A stretch of DNA of 14,579 bases from Baffinella frigidus (lineage: Eukaryota; Cryptophyceae; Cryptomonadales; Baffinellaceae): contig MU646328.1 of the NCBI GenBank assembly GCA_026770585.1, positions 598,802 through 613,380 on the forward strand, read 5' to 3'. Numbering within the stretch: position 1 is the stretch's first letter; each line of letters begins with the position of its first letter. The translations under genes were made by a program, and so were the position numbers. Below the pieces are notes generated by a model, which ran no database searches, was not told the origin of the DNA, and worked only from the letters and a program-made list of their open reading frames with translations. Positions 7,521 to 13,640 of this stretch are shown here, piece by piece.

Positions 7521-7762
7521 TCTCGGTCCTGATCTTACAAAGCCTTCACCATCCGGACCGAGAAGGTTTCGGTTCGTAATCAACGCACAGGGGTACCTCG
7601 ACCATCAGAAACCGCCTCCTCCTAGGACCCTACAGTAGGCCTATGCCTAGGGTCCTACGGTGGTCCTCGGGGGGGGCGCTTTCTTTTGAGCGAGGTACCC
7701 CTGTACGTTTCCCCCCCGGGCCACCTCCCTGCTCGGTCCTGATCTCACAAGGCCTTCACAGA
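7521..7762 (+). repeat. Direct repeat CGGTCCTGATCT...GCCTTCAC preceding each MITE C copy
   Basis: 7522-7550 and 7732-7760 share CTCGGTCCTGATCT, ACAA and GCCTTCAC. Each precedes a copy of the CAGGGGTACC element, at a distance of tens of bases for the first and about ten for the second. The MITE and its flank were therefore probably duplicated together or inserted into an existing tandem repeat. Confidence 0.7.
7587..7704 (+). mobile_element. MITE family C, copy 1
   Basis: Ends are ACAGGGGTACCTCG and CGAGGTACCCCTGT. Interior arms GAAACCGCC and GGCGCTTTC flank an asymmetric centre of CCTAGG, CCTATGCC and CCTACGGTGG. Non-coding. The centre is in the opposite orientation to that of copy 2. Confidence 0.8.
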
Positions 7763-7768
7763 AGGTAA

Positions 7769-7889
7769 TACAGGGGTACCTCGCTCATAAGAAACCGCCC
7801 CCCCCCTAGGACCACCACAGGGCCCTAGGCATAGGACTACTGTAGGGTCCTGGGGGGAGGCGGTTTCTTATGAGCGAGGTACCCCTGTA
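7769..7889 (-). mobile_element. MITE family C, copy 2, inverted centre
   Basis: TA-CAGGGGTACCTCGCTCATA at the left and its complement ending CCCCTG-TA at the right; the terminal TA pair fits a Tc1/mariner-type target duplication. The reverse complement of the centre of copy 1 matches this centre (CCCTAGGCATAGG, CTACTGTAGGGTCCT), so the two copies lie head to head 64 bases apart. Confidence 0.82.
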
Positions 7890-8051
7890 CATGGTGGCCA
7901 TGTTGGTTTCGATCCGTAATGAACCCACTTTCCTCTCTTCTCCAGCCTCACCGCCCACCTCCACTTTTGAGGACGGGCTCGCCCTAAGTCTCACAGAGGT
8001 TTTGATCACTCATCCCCAGGCTTGAAAATAACAAAGAAAAAGAAACGTCAC

Positions 8052-8187
8052 CGCCCCCCCCGCCGCCCACCCCCAGCGGCCCGCCTCCCGTTGGGGCCGT
8101 TGATCGACTGGTCAAACAGCGACCACGCGCCGCCGATGAGGCCGCCATCGGGCGCGGACGGGGCGGCTGTCCGGGCGGGTTCTGCCC
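8052..8187 (-). other. Candidate exon, unrecognised
   Basis: On the - strand this segment lies between an acceptor-like CAG (8190-8188) and a donor-like GTGACG (8051-8046). One frame is open between stops and reads in part APDGGLIGGAWSLFDQSING with nearly all G/C third positions, which resembles the cyclophilin exons. I do not recognise the protein. GC-rich DNA gives such frames by chance, and no partner exon is evident nearby, so it may be a captured fragment. Confidence 0.3.
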
Positions 8188-8215
8188 CTGCGGTTCAAGG
8201 GTTACTCGCCAATAA

Positions 8216-8397
8216 CCACACGAGGCTATCCATGCGAACAGATTCATAAGTCAATTATTGGATTATTGCCCAGGAAACACGCCAAAAGTCAGCAAATGGT
8301 CACGTTTCCTCCCGGTTTTTCCGGGGGGAACGTGATCATTTCCCCACAAATTTTTAAAACGCCCTTTTATTCTGTTCGCATGGATAGCCTCGTGTGG
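8216..8397. mobile_element. MITE-like foldback with perfect 27-bp ends, 182 bp
   Basis: CCACACGAGGCTATCCATGC continues to 27 bases at 8216-8242, and its exact reverse complement is at 8371-8397. A second, imperfect hairpin is nested at about 8296-8343 (GTCACGTTTCC... / ...GGGGAACGTGATC, loop TTTTT). There are no open frames. The perfect ends suggest recent origin. Confidence 0.85.
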
Positions 8398-8576
8398 TAG
8401 GGTGGGATTCCTCGCTCAGAAGAAAACACACCCACCACAGACCCTGGTGTGGTCCCTGCTTGGGTCCGGGTTCGTGTGTTGGAGATACACGGGTTGCTCG
8501 AAAGGAGCGGTCCGGACCGGTGCTGCCCCTGGGGCACACGGGTACAGGGGTGACTCGCGAGGTACCAGGGTTACCC

Positions 8577-8680
8577 TATCCCTTAAGTGCCGGACGGGTG
8601 ATTAATCGCCCTAACTCGCCCTAGGCAGGTCCTAGGGCCCTGCCGTAGGGCGTATGCGCCTACTCGCCACTTAAGGGATA
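8577..8680. mobile_element. MITE family T, copy 2 (104 bp)
   Basis: Same ends (TATCCCTTAAGTG, CACTTAAGGGATA), same length and about 91% identity by eye to 1740-1843. Differences cluster in the left interior. TA flanks both ends. Two equal-length copies about 6.8 kb apart support a genuine mobile family. Confidence 0.85.
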
Positions 8681-8760
8681 CCTGTGCTTCCAAGACTAGC
8701 CGTGATGTAGGACCCTGCGGGGCCTCGGGATCTGGTGGGGGAAGGACATGGTGGGGGGGG

Positions 8761-8850
8761 GTTACCAATGGTGCCGATTGGTCTCTAGCGGAACACGTCC
8801 CCGTCTCTCACGGAGCACTCGGATGTGCCGCTCTTGCCCGTGAATATAGT
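8761..8850 (-). pseudogene. Decayed coding-like segment X, copy 1
   Basis: Read on -, the frame gives TIFTGKSGTSECSVRDGDV, then FR-stop-R, then PIGTIG. It aligns with copy 2 (9143-9220), but has a 12-base in-frame insertion (CTCTAGCGGAAC on +) that carries the stop. Differences from copy 2 fall often in third positions. The protein family is unknown to me. Confidence 0.5.
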
Positions 8851-8984
8851 TTACCCCGCATACAGTCGATATAACGGCCCGAGGCGGACTCGTCCTGGAC
8901 CAGCCTGCACATGCAGGATGGATATGGACATGGTTCACACGGGGTGAAGGGGTGAAGGTGGGGGTACCAAAGGCGGGGTGAAGG
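8851..8984 (+). other. Unique spacer with GGGGTGAAGG repeats
   Basis: No gene seen. GGGGTGAAGG is repeated near 8940-8984. GGTGGGGGTACCAA at 8957-8970 recurs immediately right of the foldback at 9137-9150, so the foldback lies between two copies of the sequence that ends segment X. Confidence 0.5.
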
Positions 8985-9136
8985 TTTATCTCAGAAAACG
9001 AGTTCTAAAACTCGTTTTCTTAAGTCAATTCCCCTACAAATTCGTCAACTTATTCTTTACTCTCCGCATAAGTTAACAAAATTGTAGGTGAATTGACTTA
9101 AGAAAACGAGTTTTAGAACTCGTTTTCTGAGATAAA
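8985..9136. mobile_element. Composite foldback, 152 bp, 68-bp arms
   Basis: Arms at 8985-9052 and 9069-9136 are complementary at nearly all positions. The outer 36 bases of each arm are the family P palindrome (as at 668-709), lacking its inner GAGATAAA. The inner part starts TTAAGTCAATTC and ends GTCAACTTA, resembling the 1064-1160 foldback. The right end supplies the last residues and stop to the - strand frame of segment X copy 2. Confidence 0.85.
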
Positions 9137-9142
9137 GGTGGG

Positions 9143-9280
9143 GGTACCAATGGTGCCGATCGGTACGTCCTCATCTCGCACGGAGCACTCGGACTTGCCG
9201 CTTCGGTCCGTGAAGATGGTCGTGATGCGCTTCACGAGCGTCCCCCTCCCGGACTCCACCATATCCGTATGTATCTGCGA
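9143..9280 (-). pseudogene. Coding-like segment X, copy 2 (open)
   Basis: This is the only uninterrupted copy. On -, after TCGCAG (acceptor-like), it reads IHTDMVESGRGTLVKRITTI then FTDRSGKSECSVRDEDVPIG and TIGTP. The open frame extends on both sides (9113-9370), but those parts are repeat-derived. Against copy 3, five of eight differences are synonymous, the pattern of a once-selected protein. I know of no family with this sequence. It could be one exon of a gene; neighbouring exons are not visible. Confidence 0.5.
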
Positions 9281-9309
9281 CCAAACAACACATTTGTTAG
9301 CCTCTCGAC

Positions 9310-9360
9310 TAAAATTACTACACGGATCGACTGAAATTACTGTACACTTGTAGTAATTTA
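9310..9360. repeat. Remnant of the AATTACTACAC foldback core
   Basis: TAAAATTACTACAC at 9310-9323 and GTAGTAATTTA at 9350-9360 form a short inverted pair matching the core of the foldbacks at 746-885 and 13189-13323. It has no outer arms. Confidence 0.55.
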
Positions 9361-9410
9361 CTAAAAACAATCTTCACTATTACGTATGACCACACGGATG
9401 CTTTACTATT

Positions 9411-9487
9411 CGGTCCGTGAATATCGTCGTGATGCGCTAGACAAGCGCCCCCCGCCCGGAATCCACCATATCCGTATGTATCTGCGA
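9411..9487 (-). pseudogene. Decayed coding-like segment X, copy 3
   Basis: Matches 9204-9280 at about 69 of 77 bases. The - strand frame reads IHTDMVDSGRGALV, then a stop in place of Lys, then RITTIFTDR. The TCGCAG that precedes the frame is kept, and upstream sequence then diverges completely. It is missing the GKSECSVRDE half. Confidence 0.5.
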
Positions 9488-9666
9488 GAATCAATAAAAA
9501 TATCAATTCCGATCAACAAAAAATCACTACCCCAGGACCACTCTCTCAGGCAGTGCACTGCCACAGGGAAGATGTTGCCAAAGTCAACCCCCCTACAAAC
9601 GATCGACGCCAGGATCCCAACACGACATAGTGGCATGTTCCTTTCAGCTCAATCTATTCAAAAGGT
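9488..9666. other. Unique spacer, no gene seen
   Basis: A/T-richer unique sequence with short overlapping frames on both strands, none of which resembles a known protein or shows coding base use. Confidence 0.4.
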
Positions 9667-10080
9667 GTGTCGATGAAGGGTCCGGGTGTGTCCAACACTC
9701 CCCCGGGTGTGTCCAACATTTTCCCGGGTGTGTTGGTGAAGGGTCTGTCCAGGGTCTCGATGAATGGTCCTGACGTGTCGATGAATGGTCTGGGTGTGTC
9801 GAGGAAGTTTCCGGGTATGTTCATGAATAGACCGGGTGTGTCGATGAAGGATCATGGTGTGTCGATGAAGGTCCTAGGTGTGTTGGACACTCTGCAAGGT
9901 TTGTTGGACACTATACAAGGTTTGCCGGTCAAGGGTCGGGGTGTATCCAACACTCCCCCGGGTGTGTCCAACATTCCCCTGGGTGTGTCGATGAAGGGTC
10001 CGGGTGTGTCGGTGCGTGGACCGGGTGTGTCGGACACTATACACCATGTGTTGGACACTCTGAAAGGTGTGTCGAGGCAG
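9667..10080 (+). repeat. 21-base minisatellite
   Basis: Degenerate 21-base units around CCGGGTGTGTCGATGAAGGG, with variants such as GTGTCCAACACTCCC and GTGTTGGACACT. Because 21 is a multiple of three and units lack stops, long frames are open on both strands; the + frame (9667-10143) would be a seven-residue repeat like PGVSMKG. Frames open on both strands argue for a non-coding minisatellite. Confidence 0.85.
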
Positions 10081-10129
10081 GACGCACCCTCTCGTTGCCC
10101 CCCGCGACTCCCCGCGTCTCGGTGCTGGC
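10066..10129 (+). repeat. Repeat also found at 10664-10726
   Basis: GGTGTGTCGAGGCAGGACGC followed by CCCCCCGCGACTCCCCGCGTCTCGGTG matches 10664-10726 with few changes. The end of the minisatellite and its flank were duplicated about 600 bases downstream, bracketing the foldback region at 10334-10555. Confidence 0.75.
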
Positions 10130-10333
10130 GATCCGACGGGTAGATTTTGAGCTACGGAAACGCTGTGTCGAGGCTAAGACAGCGAAACCCACCCTTGAGA
10201 TAGCACAAAACGGCGTGCAATATTGAATCTGACGTCGCAATATAAATCGAACCGCGCAACCCACCCTCTCTACCCCCCCCCCCCGACTCGCCCCGTCTTT
10301 TTTTCCTCGCTAGCAGTGCAGTGATCCTAAAGC

Positions 10334-10357
10334 GCCTCCTTACGAATGTAAGGAGGC
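10334..10357. repeat. Perfect 10-bp-stem hairpin
   Basis: GCCTCCTTAC and GTAAGGAGGC are separated by GAAT. It is not followed by a U-tract, and the organism is eukaryotic, so I do not call it a terminator. Confidence 0.6.
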
Positions 10358-10555
10358 TCAGGTGCAGTGCAGGGAGAGACGTGACGGCACAAAGTTGTGC
10401 TGCATCTCTTGTAAAGCAAGAAATGCGGCGATCCTGAGCGCAAGCAGCTCTTGTCCTCAGTCTTCCCCCCAATTCCTGTACAGTCATCTCCGGTGGGCCC
10501 GCCTCGGAGCGAGCCCCCGCAAAGATCTCACGGCTCTCCCTGCACTGCGCCTCAG
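10357..10555. repeat. Foldback with imperfect 28-bp arms
   Basis: 10357-10384 (GTGCAGTGCAGGGAGAG core) is the inverted counterpart of 10528-10555 (CTCTCCCTGCACTGCGC), with about four mismatches. A smaller hairpin GCATCTCTTG / CAAGAAATGC lies inside at about 10402-10427. Function unknown. Confidence 0.65.
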
Positions 10556-10659
10556 CTTTCCGCGGTCGTGCCATGTGGTCGCGGAACGCTGCTTCTCCCC
10601 ACCGCATCCGTGCTAAACCCTAAAACCATCAGTGCTGAACCCTAGAACCCTATGGAGGG

Positions 10660-11480
10660 TCCGGGTGTGTCGAGGAAGGACGCACCCGTTCGATGCCCCC
10701 CGCAACTCTCCGCGTCTCGGTGTTGCCGCCTTCGTGCCCCGTCCCTGCCGCGGTCACCCCCTGCCCCTGCCACGCCGACACAGACGTTACCGCTGGTACC
10801 ACAATTCCTTATTTATTTTGAGGGGTGAAGGTCGTCGAGCGAGTTTTAGCCACCAAGCTCTTACCTTGGAACGGAAACGAGCCTGGTCTCACCAAATTGG
10901 AGAGCCCAAACAGACTGAGACAGAGCTAGAGGTGCCGCCGCCTTCCTAGCCCATCCCGCACACCCCTTACCCCTGCACCACGGACACCCACCGTCACTAC
11001 CCGAGTTTTTTTTTTAGGGGTGGTCATAGGCCGCGTCTCGGTGTTGCCGCCTTCCTGCCCCCTCCCTGCCACGCTCACGCCCCTGCCACGCCACCACGGA
11101 CACAGACATGACCGCCCGTACCCGAGTTCCCTTCTTTATTTTGAGGGGTGCAGGTCGTACGGCGCCTTCCTGCCCAGGGCAGGGAGCCAGGCAGGGCTGC
11201 CAGGAAGGCGGCGTGTACCGCTGTCGAGCCCCCAAAGCACAAGAATAACCTGGCTCCCAAAGCACAAGAATGACCTGGCTCCCTGTCAGGTGGCAGCGTG
11301 CTCACCCCTGCCTGGGGGAAGCTACACGGAAAGCGTGCAGGTACGTGACCAATGTGCTGACTTTAGGCGTGTTTCCACGCCACCACGGACGCCCGCCGTC
11401 ACCCCTCATACACGTTTTAAAATAATGTTATTCGAGGGATAAAGGTCGCATCATCCCGTCAACGCCCTGCTGCCCTTGCG
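10660..11480 (+). repeat. Degenerate GC-rich tandem region, units of ~100-300 bp
   Basis: Markers recur in the same order: GCGTCTCGGTGTTGCCGCCT (10708, 11031), CCTGCCACGC, CACCACGGACAC (10976, 11091, 11379), CGAGTT, TTTATTTTGAGGGGTG (10810, 11131) and AAGGTCG (10827, 11440). Unit lengths vary through insertions. The last partial unit ends in GTGAAGGGCATAGAGCGG at the MITE at 11684. The frames crossing this region are not conserved between units, so it is probably not coding. Confidence 0.65.
11217..11285 (+). repeat. Short tandem plus arm of a long-distance inverted repeat
   Basis: CCCAAAGCACAAGAAT-ACCTGGCTCC is repeated twice in tandem. The 30 bases at 11217-11246 (starting ACCGCTGTCGAGCCCCCAAA) have an exact reverse complement at 12614-12643, ending where the foldback 12642-12839 begins. 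Confidence 0.8.
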
Positions 11481-11503
11481 CCACGGACGTCCTTGTCGCC
11501 CCC

Positions 11504-11516
11504 AGAGAGAGAGAGC

Positions 11517-11568
<52 letters not shown>

Positions 11569-11600
11569 GACAGAGGAGGGGTGGGAGAGAGGAGAGAGGA

Positions 11601-11631
<31 letters not shown>
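11504..11631 (+). repeat. GA/GAGAGC microsatellite
   Basis: Long purine tract on + with regularly spaced C interruptions (GAGAGCGAGA). Frames through it (RERER, SLSLS) are artefacts. Confidence 0.95.
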
Positions 11632-11633
<2 letters not shown>

Positions 11634-11683
11634 GTTACTCCGAGTACCCGAGGCCCCCTTGTTCTTTGAGGTGTGAAGGGCAT

Positions 11684-11817
11684 AGAGCGGTTTTCCCATC
11701 TGCAGGCCACGAGAATAAATAAATTAAATTGCAAACTTTGAAGATGTTGGTACTGAACAGTCAACTTTTACCATTGTTTGATTCTTTTACGTGGCCAACA
11801 GATGCAAACCCCGCTCT
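11684..11817. mobile_element. MITE-like element, family A, degenerate
   Basis: AGAGCGGTTTTCCCATCTGC continuing GGCCAC (left) pairs with GTGGCC-ACAGATGC-CCGCTCT (right) at about 21 of 27 positions. The same terminal sequence forms the ends of the 12642-12839 foldback. The interior is A/T-rich and not palindromic. Confidence 0.65.
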
Positions 11818-11894
11818 TCGGCAACAGCCCCGCCGGCAGGCTCGTGAACGCCCGCGTGACCGGTCACGCGGACGCCGAAGCCAACTGTCCGAGG
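11802..11894 (+). other. Candidate exon, unrecognised
   Basis: It runs from an acceptor-like CCAACAG to a strong donor-like CCGAG|GTGACT. From ATG at 11802 the frame reads MQTPLFGNSPAGRLVNARVT and continues GHADAEANCP, with about 26 of 30 third positions G or C. A perfect 16-base palindrome GCGTGACCGGTCACGC (11854-11869) lies inside the frame. Its start overlaps the right end of the 11684-11817 element. No other exon is visible downstream, so it may be a fragment or chance. Confidence 0.3.
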
Positions 11895-11912
11895 TGACTG
11901 CCTTGCGTTGTA

Positions 11913-11960
11913 CTGAACTTAGGGTTTAGGGTTTCGGGTTCAACATCTGTTGGCCAACAG
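11913..11960 (+). repeat. Short TTTAGGG-like run and palindrome
   Basis: TTAGGGTTTAGGGTTTCGGG is followed by the perfect palindrome CTGTTGGCCAACAG (11947-11960). A C-rich counterpart (CCTAACCCCACACCCTAAAC) lies at 12151-12170 beyond the GA tract. Confidence 0.75.
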
Positions 11961-12026
11961 AGACGGCGGTCGAGAAACGAGAGGAGCGCCGGGTTCTCGG
12001 AGAAGGGGGGGTAGCATGCAAACCCT

Positions 12027-12058
12027 GAGAGAGAGAGCGAGAGAGAGCGAGAGAACGT

Positions 12059-12089
<31 letters not shown>

Positions 12090-12150
12090 CGAGAGAGCGC
12101 GAGAGAACGAGAGAGAGAGCGAGAGAGAGAGAGCGAGAGAGAGAGAGAGA
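12027..12150 (+). repeat. GA/GAGAGC microsatellite
   Basis: Purine tract on + with GAGAGCGAGA and GAACGTGAGA interruptions. Similar sequence brackets it: CGGAGAAGGGGGGGTAGCAT before (about 11998) and CGGAGAAGGGACGATAGCAT after (about 12172), a sign of duplication. Confidence 0.95.
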
Positions 12151-12219
12151 CCTAACCCCACACCCTAAACCCGGAGAAGGGACGATAGCATGCGGGGGGT
12201 ACGCTAGGTTATGAAATCA

Positions 12220-12325
12220 CCAGGGGGGTAGGTACTGCGTCTCACACCCGACACGAAATCTGTACTGCGTCTCATACGAAATCTGTACTGCGTCTCATAC
12301 CTACCCCCCGGTACTGCGTCTCACA
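12220..12325 (+). repeat. Four spaced copies of GTACTGCGTCTCA
   Basis: Copies start at 12232, 12262, 12285 and 12311, with 10-17 bases between them, part of which (ACGAAATCT) also repeats. GGGGGGTAGGTA and its complement TACCTACCCCCC form an inverted pair around the first three copies. Period too short and irregular for CRISPR. Confidence 0.85.
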
Positions 12326-12349
12326 CCCGACACCCGAAGCCCTACACCC

Positions 12350-12613
12350 CAAACCCGACCACGCGGTCCTAACCCCTAAAACTGACATGGACAATAACGG
12401 CGGAAAATCTTTAATAAATTCAGTAATCAGTAATCAACCACCCTGAGTAGCCAAGGCGGGCGGGAGGTCCCACCTGGCCGCTGCCGAGCTCGGCATGGAC
12501 ATGACACCATTTTAAAGGGTGTAAAAAACTTTCCCCTGAATCGTGAAGGAAATTGACATTTAAAGTCCTTTTGAGATGAAAAAGTCACGGCCGGATTTCC
12601 GGCTCAGGCTTCC
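12350..12613. other. Unique spacer, no gene seen
   Basis: A/T-richer sequence without a convincing frame. CCGGATTTCCGG and ACACC-ATTTTAAA-GGGTGT are small palindromes only. Confidence 0.4.
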
Positions 12614-12641
12614 ATTCTTGTGCTTTGGGGGCTCGACAGCG

Positions 12642-12839
12642 GTAGAGCGGTTTTCTCATCTGTCGGCCGCCCACCGATATGAAATTATGAACAAGGGCTC
12701 CAATTCCGGCAACTTTTGACGTGATTCTGAAGTTTTAGAGTTTCATTTTGTGATAAAAATGCCAAAGGTGGCCGGAATTGGAGCCCTTGTTCATAATTTC
12801 ATATCGGTGGGCGGCCGACAGATGCGAAAACCGCTCTAC
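12642..12839. mobile_element. Foldback element, family A, 69-bp near-perfect arms
   Basis: Arms at 12642-12710 and 12771-12839 match at 68 of 69 positions (only TCTCATC against TCGCATC), around a 60-base centre. Terminal AGAGCGGTTTTC-CATCTG-GGCC is shared with the element at 11684, but the next ~40 bases of the arm are not. Near-identity implies recent formation. Non-coding. Confidence 0.88.
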
Positions 12840-12854
12840 TCCTAGCTCTGCCCC

Positions 12855-12935
12855 AGCAGGGTTGGCTGACTATGCTTAAGTTGACATGCTGGGTGTGCGG
12901 TACAAATCCGTCAACTTTGGGGCGCGGGGGGGGTA
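12855..12935 (+). repeat. Dispersed repeat family R, copy 4
   Basis: Contains the 41-base core at 12877-12917 (AAGTTGACATGCTGGG, CGGTACAAATCC, GTCAACTT) followed by TGGGGCG. It begins directly after the right end of the foldback at 12839. Confidence 0.75.
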
Positions 12936-13004
12936 CCCCGAAGCCGACCCGCTTCCGCCTGTCTCTTGCCTCGTACTGTCTTTGAGAATGCGTGCTCACC
13001 TGGT

Positions 13005-13105
13005 GAGGGGGTTAGTGTTTGGGGTTTAGTGTTCGGGGTTTGGGGATTAAGGATTTAGGGATTATGTGTTAGAGTTGAGAGGGTGTGGGGTTTAGGGTGT
13101 AGGGC
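13005..13105 (+). repeat. Telomere-like array, G-rich on +
   Basis: Degenerate GGGTTTAG, GTGTTTGGGG and GGATTTAGGG units. Faces the C-rich array at 13383-13640. Confidence 0.8.
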
Positions 13106-13188
13106 CGTTGATACATTATTGGGCCACGGGGTTTGGGGGCACGTGCACCGTGGGTGGGCCCGCGCAACGCTGGGAGCCTCCACTTTCG

Positions 13189-13323
13189 TCTCCACAAAAG
13201 TATTAATTAATTGCTTTTGGCGCAACGAAATTTACTACACAAACGCTCTACTATTACTTTTATGAGCAAATCGTGTAGTAATTTTCGTTGCCGAAAAGCA
13301 ATTAATTAATACTTGTATGGAGA
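13189..13323. mobile_element. MITE-like foldback, 135 bp
   Basis: Arms of about 52 bases: TCTCCA, then AAGTATTAATTAATTGCTTT, then the core GCAACGAAA-TTACTACAC (13222-13240), with complement at 13273-13323; about five mismatches. The core is that of the 746-885 element; the outer arm is not. Confidence 0.85.
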
Positions 13324-13382
13324 TTAACTTGAAACTCGGTTGTCTCGTTTTGTGAAAACGTGTGACGCGCAGGGCCAACCTG

Positions 13383-13640
13383 CCTAACCCCTGAACCCTG
13401 AACCCTACATCCTGCACCCTGCAACCTGACCCCTAAATCCTCAACACTATACCCTGAACCCTGGACCTTACATCCTACACCCTAAACCCTGACCCCTGAC
13501 CCCTAAGCCCTAAACCCTAAACCCTAAACCCTAAACCCTAAACCCTACACCCTACACCCTAACCCTAACCCCTAAACCCCAAACCCCAAACCCCAAACCC
13601 CAAACCCGAAACCCGAAACCCGAAACCCGAAACCCGAAAC
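13383..13640 (-). repeat. Telomere-like array, C-rich on +
   Basis: Starts with CCCTGAA and CCCTACA variants, has a pure CCCTAAA run at about 13507-13545, then shifts to CCCCAAA and five or more CCCGAAA units at 13590-13640. Heptamer length is preserved while single bases change in blocks, which shows local amplification of variants. Confidence 0.9.

Noticed and set aside
8395-8566. A third family C MITE copy
   Set aside because: CCTCGCTCAGAAGAAAAC and TACAGGGGTGACTCGCGAGG resemble the ends, but no paired structure of the right length could be built.
10334-10357. Hairpin as a rho-independent terminator
   Set aside because: No T-tract follows and the window is eukaryotic.
11020-11442. 140-codon + frame
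   Set aside because: It crosses several degenerate tandem units whose frames do not agree, so it is not likely to be coding.
12220-12325. Spaced repeats resembling a CRISPR array
   Set aside because: Repeat of 13 bases, spacers 10-17 bases and partly repeated; eukaryotic context.
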